The notes under the pieces: model-generated
What the model was told of the DNA's origin: nothing
Database searches by the model: none
What the model saw: only the letters and a program-made list of their open reading frames with translations
Program-made: the position numbers and the translations under genes
Shown: in pieces, positions 56,484-63,668 of the stretch
How the letters are laid out: each line of letters opens with the position of its first letter
Position numbering within the stretch: position 1 is the first letter of the stretch
Source: a virus
DNA length: 64,000 nt
IMG/VR virus record: IMGVR_UViG_3300032242_002477
Location: 1 to 64,000 of that record
Strand: one strand, 5' to 3'

Positions 56484-56900
56484 ATGAAGCATGACGAGGG
56501 CCGCCAGTGGAAAGAGGTTTTTAGAGGCCTTGGTCCAGGAAATTCAACAGTTAATAACCCAGTGGGTATTCATTGGTCATCGGATTACCGTATTGCAGCC
56601 ACCCGTTTTGCCAATCGAACAGTTCCAGCTAAGCGTGGGAGCGTTGATACCTCTATTGTTTTGCACGGACACGTACCACCTGCTAGTGTAGTTAATCCAA
56701 AAAGTAAGGAAGGAAAAGACTTAGTATCTAGGTTTGGTATTTGGCCAGGCTCAGGTGAAAAAGAAGAAACTGTGCGACCTGGTTCTACAGTTTTAGTAAC
56801 AGGTCAAACTCGTCTAAAGTCAAGAAAAGATAAAGGGGGGCACATTGAGTGGAAGTCTCGCCTCCGAACATACAACCCACCGCGAGAAATGCAAGCGTGA
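56484..56900 (+). CDS. Small ADP-ribosyltransferase-like protein (copy 2)
   Basis: 138 aa. R14 in VFRGLG, S32-S33-D34 in GIHWSSDYRIAATRF, strand SIVLHGHVP and E92-x-E94 in GEKEETVRPG followed by TVLVTG. Order and spacing agree with the paralogue at 29254-29658, and both end in YNPPREM plus K/Q-A. Likely an R-S-E mono-ADP-ribosyltransferase acting on a host protein (inference). Confidence 0.55.
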   Translation: MKHDEGRQWKEVFRGLGPGNSTVNNPVGIHWSSDYRIAATRFANRTVPAKRGSVDTSIVLHGHVPPASVVNPKSKEGKDLVSRFGIWPGSGEKEETVRPGSTVLVTGQTRLKSRKDKGGHIEWKSRLRTYNPPREMQA

Positions 56901-56915
56901 TGAAGGGGATAAATA

Positions 56916-57257
56916 ATGGCTGAACCAACTAGACAATTTAAATTAAACAGGTCAATGACCGCTTCCCCAGAAACTATGGCACATACAGGTGAGGCAGCAC
57001 CTGACTGGGATACTCATTATGGGACTGCTTTTCGTTTTGCTGAGACACCTAAAGGAGCTGCCACAATAAATGGTAAGACTGTAGACGCAGCGCCAGGAAC
57101 AGTTTCCTTAGTTACTCCTTATAACGGTGACGCTTGGAAGTCTTGGCCCGAGGCCTCTAATGAAGCAAAAATTAACTTTAAGTCTAATTGGGGTAGCATG
57201 TGGGACACCGCAGGTGGTTACAAACAACGTCAAATACTAGGAGCTATTAATGGCTGA
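56916..57257 (+). CDS. Hypothetical protein
   Basis: 113 aa, Thr/Ala/Trp-containing and polar, with HYGTAFRFAETPKGAATI and FKSNWGSMWDTAGGY. GGGGAT precedes the ATG. It overlaps the next gene by 8 bases. No motif recognised. Confidence 0.5.
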   Translation: MAEPTRQFKLNRSMTASPETMAHTGEAAPDWDTHYGTAFRFAETPKGAATINGKTVDAAPGTVSLVTPYNGDAWKSWPEASNEAKINFKSNWGSMWDTAGGYKQRQILGAING

Positions 57258-57546
57258 GACAAAAAAGTTTGGGCCTTACAAAGGCTCTGATGCTAACGGT
57301 GGCCGTCCTATTTATGTCTACAAGACTAAAGGCAAGGATGGTAAGTGGCATACCACTTCTAAAAACAAAGCTCGTGCGGATTACGAGTCTGAGCACGGAA
57401 AAATTAAAAACAAAAACAAAACAGTTGACCACAAAGATAATAACCACAATAATGATTCTAAAAAAAATCTTCAAATTCTTGACAAAGGAAAAAACACGGC
57501 TAAAGAAAATAAACGCCGTGCAGGTAAAAAACCAAATGCAAAGTAA
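57250..57546 (+). CDS. Small HNH-like protein
   Basis: 98 aa. KTVDHKDNNHNNDSKKNLQIL and the following N-K-E-N helix match the HNH core of homing-type nucleases (DH...NN...NL), without zinc cysteines. The N-terminal part is beta-rich and basic. It may be a small endonuclease. It lies in the second small-gene bank. Confidence 0.65.
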   Translation: MAETKKFGPYKGSDANGGRPIYVYKTKGKDGKWHTTSKNKARADYESEHGKIKNKNKTVDHKDNNHNNDSKKNLQILDKGKNTAKENKRRAGKKPNAK

Positions 57547-57571
57547 ACCACTAAGTTAAGGAGCGTTTCAA

Positions 57572-57772
57572 ATTACTGTATCTGCTGTTACTAGAGACCT
57601 TACCGCTCAAGACCGATGTGATTCCTGTGGCGCTGCTGCAAGAGTTGTAGCAACGTTTTTAAACGGGGAGCTGCTGTTCTGTGGGCACCATGCCCGCAAA
57701 TCAGTTGAAGCATTAAAAATTAAAGCTTTAGGGGTTCATGACCCTGAGGGTGAGTTGGAAAACCTAGTATAG
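57572..57772 (+). CDS. DUF7455-like protein, ATT start
   Basis: 66 aa. LTAQDRCDSCGAAARVVATF followed by LLFCGHHARK is the DUF7455 pattern common in actinophages. No ATG, GTG or TTG is in frame between the upstream stop at 57557 and the domain. ATT 57572 is exactly 8 bases after AAGGAG (57558-57563), giving MTVSAVTRDLT. A zinc-binding protein of unknown function. Confidence 0.75.
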   Translation: MTVSAVTRDLTAQDRCDSCGAAARVVATFLNGELLFCGHHARKSVEALKIKALGVHDPEGELENLV

Positions 57773-57774
57773 TT

Positions 57775-57867
57775 ATGGAAAATCCTTGGCAATGCGAGAT
57801 TTGTAAAAAAATTTATGTGGTTACTTCTTTGGCTAGACATTGCGAAGAAAAACACTTAGAAGAGTAG
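57775..57867 (+). CDS. Mini C2H2 zinc-finger protein
   Basis: 30 aa. CEICKKIYVVTSLARHCEEKH is a classical C-x2-C-x11-H-x4-H zinc finger and makes up almost the whole protein. It starts 2 bases after the DUF7455-like gene. It could bind DNA or a protein partner. Confidence 0.6.
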   Translation: MENPWQCEICKKIYVVTSLARHCEEKHLEE

Positions 57868-57878
57868 TAGTATTCTCC

Positions 57879-57899
57879 TAGACCGCCAAATGGGGTCTA
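57879..57899 (+). other. Small hairpin upstream of hsp20
   Basis: TAGACC (57879-57884) pairs with GGTCTA (57894-57899) around a 9-base loop in the 63-base leader before the Hsp20 gene. It could be a weak terminator or a leader element; there is no direct sign of a thermosensor. Confidence 0.4.
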
Positions 57900-57930
57900 T
57901 TAACCTATTTTCGTCTAAGGAGAAAATATA

Positions 57931-58440
57931 ATGGCATCAGGCTATCCACATTCAGAATATAACAAAGCACCGCACTGGGAACCAAAAGACTATTGGGCTA
58001 CGCCAAATACAAAAACCCAAGTAGCAACAGTAAATTTTCCCTCGTTGTTTAACGACCAATTCTTTTTAGGGTTTCATGACCAAATTGCTCGTTGGAATGC
58101 TTTAGCAACTATGAAGAAACCTGCTTCATTTCCACCTTACAACATCATTAAGATAGATGAGGATAACTACATAGTTGAACTAGCTGTTGCAGGCTACGGA
58201 AAAGAAGATATCGACATTACTATTGAAACAGACCTTTTAACTGTAAAAAGCAATAAGACATCTAAAACTAAAGAAGATTTTGTCCATCAAGGTATTGCTG
58301 AACGAAACTGGGAACAGCAGTTCGTACTTGGTGAGTGGATGTCTATTAAAGAGGCTGCCCTCAAAGATGGGCTCTTGACTATTAAGGTTGAGCGCGAGAT
58401 TCCTGAGGAATTAAAGCCAAAAACAATCAAAATAAAATAA
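57931..58440 (+). CDS. Small heat-shock protein, Hsp20/IbpA-like
   Basis: 169 aa. FPPYNIIKIDEDNYIVELAVAGYGKEDI begins the alpha-crystallin domain, HQGIAERNWEQQFVLGEW continues it, and IPEELKPKTIKI gives the C-terminal I-x-I tail. It holds unfolding proteins in solution. Hsp20 genes are frequent in cyanophages but less so in actinophages. AAGGAG precedes the ATG, and a terminator follows. Confidence 0.88.
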   Translation: MASGYPHSEYNKAPHWEPKDYWATPNTKTQVATVNFPSLFNDQFFLGFHDQIARWNALATMKKPASFPPYNIIKIDEDNYIVELAVAGYGKEDIDITIETDLLTVKSNKTSKTKEDFVHQGIAERNWEQQFVLGEWMSIKEAALKDGLLTIKVEREIPEELKPKTIKIK

Positions 58441-58454
58441 GTAAATAAAGCCTT

Positions 58455-58489
58455 AAGCCCTACAGATTAGCTTTGTAGGGCTTTTGTGC
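58455..58489 (+). terminator. Terminator after hsp20
   Basis: AAGCCCTACA (58455-58464) pairs with TGTAGGGCTT (58474-58483), then TTGTGCTTTT. Confidence 0.85.
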
Positions 58490-58512
58490 TTTTATACAGA
58501 CAAAGGTATGTT
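58484..58512 (+). promoter_or_regulatory. Possible promoter for 58532
   Basis: TTGTGC (58484-58489) and TATGTT (58507-58512) with a 17-base spacer follow the terminator. Start point would be near 58519, just upstream of the next gene. Confidence 0.4.
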
Positions 58513-58531
58513 TACCATAAATAATTAAGAC

Positions 58532-59188
58532 ATGTCATTTTATAATCCTAATCAAGCAGGTATCCCAGGAAATCACGGCTCTGGGTTTGGTAATTTATTT
58601 AGCGGTTTTAGATATGGAACGTACGGCGACCACCATCGTGGTCGTAGCGGGTTGACATTCGGTAGCGGCAGACAGATGAAACAGTACTTTGAAAACCAAG
58701 CTGAACTTGAACGAGTAAAAGCTCAACACAGCATGGACATGAAAACTCATGAAGCTAATGTAGGCGATTGGTCAGAGCAGCAGACTCACGGAAGAAACAA
58801 GGACGACCGCGAGCATTCTAATACTGAAATGCAAAAAATTATGGATGCAAATCCTCATCTCGCGCATTATGATGCAAATAACAACGTATACAAGTTTGGT
58901 AAGCGCGAAACACCAGCTGCAGGGCCAGCTGCAGGGCCAGCGGCAGGGCCAGCTGCCGACGGTCTAGTAGGTTCTTCTGAAGAAGGTCACGGTGGAGACG
59001 GAAACGCTAGCTATGAAGACGCATCTAATGCTGTGTTAGGTGGTCACATTGCACCATTGCAGGCTATGGATTTAAGCCCAGAGTACGGTCAGCAATGGGC
59101 ACTGGCCAAGGTAGATGCTGACGGTCGTACAGCAAAGATGGGACCACAGTTTAAGGTTGCAGATAACTTCGTTCACCCAGATGATTAA
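58532..59188 (+). CDS. Gly/His-rich hypothetical, possibly virion protein
   Basis: 218 aa. Gly-rich N terminus (GNHGSGFGNLFSGFRYGTYG), a charged helix in the middle (NQAELERVKAQHSMDMKTHE), an AAGP repeat array, and an acidic C-terminal part. It is predicted to be largely extended. Just upstream of the Ig-like surface protein region; a structural role is a guess. Confidence 0.5.
   Translation: MSFYNPNQAGIPGNHGSGFGNLFSGFRYGTYGDHHRGRSGLTFGSGRQMKQYFENQAELERVKAQHSMDMKTHEANVGDWSEQQTHGRNKDDREHSNTEMQKIMDANPHLAHYDANNNVYKFGKRETPAAGPAAGPAAGPAADGLVGSSEEGHGGDGNASYEDASNAVLGGHIAPLQAMDLSPEYGQQWALAKVDADGRTAKMGPQFKVADNFVHPDD
58913..58956 (+). repeat. 12-bp repeat encoding AAGP
   Basis: Three complete copies and one partial copy of CCAGCTGCAGGG, with one variant copy (GCGGC), in frame. 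Confidence 0.9.
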
Positions 59189-59315
59189 TGAGCAGGAAAC
59201 TCAATCGCTTAGTAAGGTAGACCCAAGAGAGTTTTGGGATGCGCTTACTAGAGCAAAAGGCGCCATTGATGGGCAAGAAACTGAAGCCCTGCAATGGAAT
59301 CGGTGGTCCGTGTGA
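59181..59315 (+). CDS. Small hypothetical protein
   Basis: 44 aa from ATG 59181, overlapping the previous stop by 8 bases. MINEQETQSLSKVDPREFWDAL then a helix ending LQWNRWSV. GTGA overlap with the next gene. No family. Confidence 0.5.
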   Translation: MINEQETQSLSKVDPREFWDALTRAKGAIDGQETEALQWNRWSV

Positions 59316-59467
59316 GAAGCAAAGAATTTGATAACTCTGTAGAAAAACCCTTAACTGTAATTGACAGTAGGTTTGGGCTTCGCAGATTACCTAAAAGCAA
59401 CGAAAAACCAACAGCATTTAGTTATGACACGCCTGGGCGTGGACCAAATGGTGAACATCAAAGCTAA
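59312..59467 (+). CDS. Small basic hypothetical protein
   Basis: 51 aa, GTG start overlapping the upstream TGA. VIDSRFGLRRLPKSNEKPTA, then a polar Gly/Pro-rich end. No family recognised. A 90-base gap with a GGGATATATCC palindrome follows. Confidence 0.45.
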   Translation: MRSKEFDNSVEKPLTVIDSRFGLRRLPKSNEKPTAFSYDTPGRGPNGEHQS

Positions 59468-59557
59468 CGCTTAGCAAGACTGCGTAAAGGGCTGCCAGTA
59501 AACTTATGAGGTCCCAACGCGCATGGGATATATCCTCTCTAGAGACAAGGAATCTTA

Positions 59558-60940
59558 ATGGCAATTCGCGACTCGGGTTATAAGAATAACTCGGCAGGAA
59601 ACATTCAGACAGATTTTGTGTATGGACCTTTTCCAGCACAAACAAATGATGACCGTTCTGGTACGGCAACAGATTACAAGACCCCTGCTTCATACAACGC
59701 AACTGGCGGGTCAACAGGAGATAAAGCTTGGGGCACAACCACAGATTTTGCCTCTGCACCAATTACAACAACAAATATTTCAGTAGCTGCTAACCAACTT
59801 ACTTTGACTGTTAACCCAGATAATCATGTTAACGTTGTTAACGGTTGGGACAACTACCCTAACTACACAGACCCAGGTAAAACAGGAACTGGCTACAACC
59901 CAGCTGGCTATCTCTATGGCGTAATCACTGCTGCATCAGGTAACGGTACAACTGTTACTTACACAGCTAACAACAACTTCACAGTTGGACAGACTGTAAC
60001 AATTACAGGTCTTTACAACTCTGTATCAGCTGGTTCATCTCAGCCAATCAGCACTCAGTACTACGCTCCAACTTACACGACCTCATCGGCTTTCAACTTG
60101 TCTGGCGTAACAATTGCTTCAGCTACAGCTACAGGTTTCACCGTTACAAACTCAACTACAGGCACAGCAGTATCTGGTGCTAATGGTCTTGCTACAGTTA
60201 CAATCGCTGCAGGTACTGGAACAGCGACTGTCCCAACACTTACGGGTTTAACACAGGATGAGGCCGACCGACTTCTTAACAACGCTGACTTTGACAACGG
60301 TACAGCTACCTATGTCACAGCTGGTGCTACTGAGGTAGACCTTGTTGCTACAGGAATCACGGCAGCATCTGCTACTGGTGGAACGGTTACCTACACAGTA
60401 CCTAACAATTTCACTGCAGGTCAGGTAGTAAGCATCTTTGGTCTTTCAACAGCTGCTTTCAATCTTTCTAAAGTAACAATTGCAACAGCTTCTGCTACAG
60501 GCTTTACTGTAACAAACGCTGCAACAGGTACTGCAGTATCTGGGGCATCTGCTACTCAAGTAGCAGTATATGGCGCAACAGCCGCTATCACAGGAACCAA
60601 TACATATACCTACACAGTTGCAAACAGTTTTGTAGCTGGTCAAATTGTAAGCATTTCTGGTTTTGCTTCAGCTAACTACAACCTAGTTAACGCTACAATT
60701 GCTACAGCAAGCTCAACTAATTTTACTGTAACAGGCACAGGGCTTACTAACAGCACTGCAGTTGGAACAGGAACAGTAGTTGCTAGCCCAGCAATTGCGC
60801 GTGTACCAGCTAATGCTAAGACAATCAAGAGCTACACACCAACAGGTACACAGACTGTTGGAACTGCAATCAACACTACCGTATGGAAAAAAGCTTTTGG
60901 CGCTGCTGTAGGTACTCAGGACGGAACATTCACTTACTAA
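59558..60940 (+). CDS. Ig-like repeat surface/structural protein
   Basis: 460 aa, Thr/Ala/Gly-rich. Three units of about 75-100 residues share the pattern (N)NFTAGQVVSI-GLSTAAFNL--VTIATASATGFTV, at about 125-225, 265-335 and 340-410. VPTLTGLTQDEADRLLNNADF near 228-248 looks like a PASTA-type half. The same repeat occurs in the J-like baseplate protein. A strong own terminator suggests high expression, so it is probably an abundant virion protein or decoration. Confidence 0.6.
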   Translation: MAIRDSGYKNNSAGNIQTDFVYGPFPAQTNDDRSGTATDYKTPASYNATGGSTGDKAWGTTTDFASAPITTTNISVAANQLTLTVNPDNHVNVVNGWDNYPNYTDPGKTGTGYNPAGYLYGVITAASGNGTTVTYTANNNFTVGQTVTITGLYNSVSAGSSQPISTQYYAPTYTTSSAFNLSGVTIASATATGFTVTNSTTGTAVSGANGLATVTIAAGTGTATVPTLTGLTQDEADRLLNNADFDNGTATYVTAGATEVDLVATGITAASATGGTVTYTVPNNFTAGQVVSIFGLSTAAFNLSKVTIATASATGFTVTNAATGTAVSGASATQVAVYGATAAITGTNTYTYTVANSFVAGQIVSISGFASANYNLVNATIATASSTNFTVTGTGLTNSTAVGTGTVVASPAIARVPANAKTIKSYTPTGTQTVGTAINTTVWKKAFGAAVGTQDGTFTY

Positions 60941-60950
60941 TTAATAAGTA

Positions 60951-60990
60951 AAAAGCCCCCTGCTTTTTTGGCAGGGGGCTTTTTTGTATT
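60951..60990. terminator. Bidirectional terminator
   Basis: AAGCCCCCTGC pairs with GGCAGGGGGCTT around a T-run, with T-rich sequence on both strands. It ends the Ig-like gene (+) and the SLT gene (-). Confidence 0.93.
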
Positions 60991-60995
60991 CCTTT

Positions 60996-61511
60996 CTAGT
61001 ACCAGTAATGTTTTTTCCAGAATTTAACAGCGGAACAGGCGGTTCCATATCTAGATTTTATGTAGTGTAGACCGTATGTAATTTGTAAAGATGGTACAGA
61101 AGTTTTCTTTACAGAGTAATTATCCCAAGTAGTGGGCATAAATTGAGCGATGCCATACGCTCCAGAGCCCTTATTTTGGGCTAATGGATTAAAGTTACTT
61201 TCTTTACTCCATAATTGATTTAGGCACTTCCATTGCGCCAGTTTCCAGCCTTTTACATAGACCATTAAAAATGTTAATGCTTGGGCATCATACATATCTT
61301 TGAATGGACTATTAAGGGCTTTAACAGCCTCTAATCGGGTCATAGTTAAGTTCATGTGATTGAGCCCAACTGACACTCTTAAAGACGCCTCTGCGACCTT
61401 CGCAGGTGCTGGCTCTGGCGTTACGCTTAGAGCCATAGCTGGACTTGCAAGATGGGAACCCATGATTAGGGTTATCGCCATTACAGCCAACTTCTTTCTG
61501 ATATTAAGCAT
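60996..61511 (-). CDS. Secreted SLT-type lytic transglycosylase
   Basis: 171 aa from ATG 61511 (GAGAGGAG upstream). Residues 1-28 are a signal peptide (basic start, hydrophobic core, ASPAMA cleavage region). QLWSKESNFNPLAQNKGSGAYGIAQFMPTTW holds the catalytic Glu (E104) and the GIAQ motif of SLT/goose lysozyme folds, as in actinobacterial secreted enzymes. It opposes the endolysin genes, so it may be made at a different time, perhaps from a bacterial origin. Confidence 0.8.
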   Translation of the reverse strand: MLNIRKKLAVMAITLIMGSHLASPAMALSVTPEPAPAKVAEASLRVSVGLNHMNLTMTRLEAVKALNSPFKDMYDAQALTFLMVYVKGWKLAQWKCLNQLWSKESNFNPLAQNKGSGAYGIAQFMPTTWDNYSVKKTSVPSLQITYGLHYIKSRYGTACSAVKFWKKHYWY

Positions 61512-61532
61512 TTCTGCTCCTCTCAGTAGTGC

Positions 61533-61556
61533 AAAAAAGAACCATCGCTGGTTCTT
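61533..61556 (-). terminator. Attenuator-like hairpin before the transglycosylase
   Basis: AAGAACCA and TGGTTCTT pair around a 4-base loop and are followed on the minus strand by six T, between any upstream promoter and the gene start at 61511. It would end transcription early unless overridden. 61557-61735 holds no gene; GTGTC...GACAC arms near 61591-61608 form a possible operator. Confidence 0.65.
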
Positions 61557-61735
61557 CATATCCTATGAAACACTAGAGTTACGGCCCGTGTCAAGTTCAA
61601 GACACCCGTCTTTACAGAGAAAAATAAAAAATATATGTGTAAAATATTAAAAACAGTACTTTTTGCGCTATTTATATTTGTAAAACTTGATTGTAGCTTG
61701 TACCCCACCTTCTACAGAACAGGCACCCTTCGCAA

Positions 61736-62035
61736 ATGACACCTTCTGATTGGTCAACCATCATATACTCCTATTTTTTTGTAAGCATTGGGGTGCTTAG
61801 TGGCCTTTGGTTTGTTATTAAAAGAACAATTAATCACGTAATAGCAGAGCATATAGAAGACATTAAAATTATTAAACATGAGGTAACTCCAAATAGCGGA
61901 GGGTCTCTTAATGACAAGATTAATAAAGAAGTTATACCGATGTTAACTACGCTGGTAGAAAAACAACAAAAGATTGCGGTAGATGTGGCAACTATCACAG
62001 GTAAGTTTGAGCAACATATACGGGAACATGAGTAA
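61736..62035 (+). CDS. Membrane-anchored coiled-coil protein (holin/spanin-like)
   Basis: 99 aa. Residues 8-28 (TIIYSYFFVSIGVLSGLWFV) are a transmembrane helix; the rest is a charged helix ending in KFEQHIREHE. One TM plus coiled coil is typical of accessory lysis proteins. It starts the lysis operon. Confidence 0.6.
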   Translation: MTPSDWSTIIYSYFFVSIGVLSGLWFVIKRTINHVIAEHIEDIKIIKHEVTPNSGGSLNDKINKEVIPMLTTLVEKQQKIAVDVATITGKFEQHIREHE

Positions 62036-62048
62036 TAGTTAAACATAA

Positions 62049-62246
62049 ATGATAAATTTTTTTAAAAAAAATAGAAGAAAATTTCGTTCTGTATTTTCTA
62101 CATGGTTTCAATCTTTTCTAGCTTTTGAGCTAGCACTTCACGCTAAAGATTTAATAACTAAAGACGTGGTAATACCAGCAATTATGGCGGCTATTATTCC
62201 TGTTATACTTCGGTGGGCTAACCCCAAAGATTCGTTTCCAGATTAG
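62049..62246 (+). CDS. Small holin-like membrane protein
   Basis: 65 aa. Basic N terminus (FFKKNRRKFR) and one or two hydrophobic stretches (FQSFLAFELAL and VVIPAIMAAIIPVILRW). A holin-like pattern directly upstream of the amidase. Confidence 0.6.
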   Translation: MINFFKKNRRKFRSVFSTWFQSFLAFELALHAKDLITKDVVIPAIMAAIIPVILRWANPKDSFPD

Positions 62247-62256
62247 GAGAGATTAA

Positions 62257-62802
62257 ATGACTTATAAATTCATACAAGCTAAACATTACAGCCCTGGACG
62301 TGGTGGCAAAAAACCACATTTAATTGTAATCCACACAATGGAAACCCCAGAAAATGAAGGAAGAGCTGCTCAGGTAGCCAATTGGTTTGCTGGAGCAACG
62401 GCTCCAGATTCTAGTGCTCACTATATGGTGGATGACAAACAAGTTCTTCAGTCAGTTAAGGATGAAGATACTGCTTGGGCTGTAGGTGATTTTCCCTTAA
62501 ATCAAGTTAGCATAAGTATTGAGCACGCGGGCACGGCTTCCCAAACAGCAGCTCAATGGGCCGACGATTACTCTAAAGCTGAACTAGCACTTAGTAGCGC
62601 TTTAGCAGCCGAACTAGCTCATAAATGGGGTATACCTGCAGTTAAATTAACTCCAGAAGATATTTTGGCTGGTAAGTCTGGTTTCTGTGGCCACGCTGAT
62701 ATAACTGCTGCTAAAAAAGTAGCTGGCGGTCACACAGACCCAGGCGCTCATTTTCCTTGGGACTTTTACCTGTCTACAATTAAAACAAAAATGGTAAAAT
62801 AG
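62257..62802 (+). CDS. Endolysin, N-acetylmuramoyl-L-alanine amidase (Amidase_2)
   Basis: 181 aa. LIVIHTMETP gives the first zinc ligand H26; SAHYMVD, then CGHADI and GGHTDPG supply the others, the Amidase_2/PGRP fold. There is no separate cell-wall-binding domain. It cleaves between MurNAc and L-Ala at lysis. GGAGAG precedes the ATG; holin-like genes flank it. Confidence 0.88.
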   Translation: MTYKFIQAKHYSPGRGGKKPHLIVIHTMETPENEGRAAQVANWFAGATAPDSSAHYMVDDKQVLQSVKDEDTAWAVGDFPLNQVSISIEHAGTASQTAAQWADDYSKAELALSSALAAELAHKWGIPAVKLTPEDILAGKSGFCGHADITAAKKVAGGHTDPGAHFPWDFYLSTIKTKMVK

Positions 62803-62829
62803 CTCCTAGAACTAAATTAGGGAGAGATA

Positions 62830-63120
62830 GTGAAAATAAATAGTAAAAAATTAATATCTTTGGCAGAACACTATGCTTATGCAACTCTTGCAGCAGGCCT
62901 AGCTATTTGGCAAAGTGGTAACCACAATATCAAAGAAGTAGCTTGGGCAGCGCTTATTGGAGTTTTAGGGCCAGTTGTTGCTCATGTTAACCCAAAAAGC
63001 CTTATTAACACTATTGCTAAAGAGGCTAATTTAGACGCAGAAACTACTGCTGTATTAGAAAAAATAGCTGAGCCAGTAGTTGAAGCTGCTATTGCGAAGA
63101 CTGAGCCCGTAAAAAAATAA
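62830..63120 (+). CDS. Holin-like protein
   Basis: 96 aa, GTG start after GGGAGAG. Residues 10-55 hold two hydrophobic segments (YAYATLAAGLAIW and VAWAALIGVLGPVVAHV), then an acidic helical tail. The pattern is like r1t-type holins common in actinophages. Confidence 0.65.
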   Translation: MKINSKKLISLAEHYAYATLAAGLAIWQSGNHNIKEVAWAALIGVLGPVVAHVNPKSLINTIAKEANLDAETTAVLEKIAEPVVEAAIAKTEPVKK

Positions 63121-63136
63121 GCTATCTAAAACTTGA

Positions 63137-63166
63137 GGGGACCAGATAATACCTGGTCCCCTTTTT
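63137..63166 (+). terminator. Terminator of the lysis operon
   Basis: GGGGACCAG pairs with CTGGTCCCC, followed by five T. Confidence 0.92.
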
Positions 63167-63170
63167 CGTA

Positions 63171-63176
63171 TATAAT
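63171..63176 (+). promoter_or_regulatory. Perfect -10 element TATAAT
   Basis: TATAAT lies directly after the terminator and about 18 bases before ATG 63194, but no -35 is visible (that region is the terminator stem). It may be a phage or activator-dependent promoter. Confidence 0.4.
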
Positions 63177-63193
63177 AAATGTAGGAGGAGTTT

Positions 63194-63421
63194 ATGCAAT
63201 GCGCCAATTGTTCTAACGTATCAGTTTTTAAAGTAGATGACCCAGGAGCTATGCCTGTTCATTACTGTGCAGTTTGTTTGCCTGTTCATATGCGAACTAG
63301 AGCTTCTGCTGGACACTTTGACATTAAAGTCGAAGAAGTTATTGTTGTAGAAGAACCTACACCAGAAAAAAATAAAACTGCGACTAAAAAAAAGGTAACT
63401 AGTGAGAGTAACGAGAACTAA
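63194..63421 (+). CDS. Small zinc-ribbon protein
   Basis: 75 aa. CANC near 3-6 and CAVC near 28-31, then an acidic/Lys-rich tail. AGGAGG precedes the ATG. It overlaps the next gene by 20 bases. No family recognised. Confidence 0.6.
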   Translation: MQCANCSNVSVFKVDDPGAMPVHYCAVCLPVHMRTRASAGHFDIKVEEVIVVEEPTPEKNKTATKKKVTSESNEN

Positions 63422-63668
63422 AGCCGTACAGGTGCATCCTGTTCCTTCTAGAATAACTTCACCTAAGGGCCCATTTCCTCCTGAACTTTTTCGCGAATCA
63501 AAGATTGTTACTGAATACGACTTTGCTTCCCCAGAAGACGGAAGCGATTTTCCTGTTGGAGCCACAGTTCAAAATGATTTTCAAGAAGTTAAGTGGATGA
63601 TTTGCGCTTCTTGCTATGAAAGAATGCCAGAAGCAAAAACTGGTGACCATGTTTGTGAGGAAGAATGA
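63402..63668 (+). CDS. Hypothetical zinc-binding protein
   Basis: 88 aa, GTG start within the gene before. Pro-rich N terminus; CASC near 68-71 and HVC near 83-85 at the C terminus form a probable zinc site. ATGA overlap with the KTSC gene. Confidence 0.55.
   Translation: MRVTRTKAVQVHPVPSRITSPKGPFPPELFRESKIVTEYDFASPEDGSDFPVGATVQNDFQEVKWMICASCYERMPEAKTGDHVCEEE

Noticed and set aside
59558-60300. Antisense genes on the minus strand of the Ig-like gene
   Set aside because: Long antisense frames reflect the Ala/Thr/Val-rich codon pattern of the sense gene; no SD or recognisable protein.
61512-61559. Longer start for the transglycosylase at 61559
   Set aside because: It would translate through the attenuator hairpin and bury the signal peptide; GAGAGGAG supports ATG 61511.
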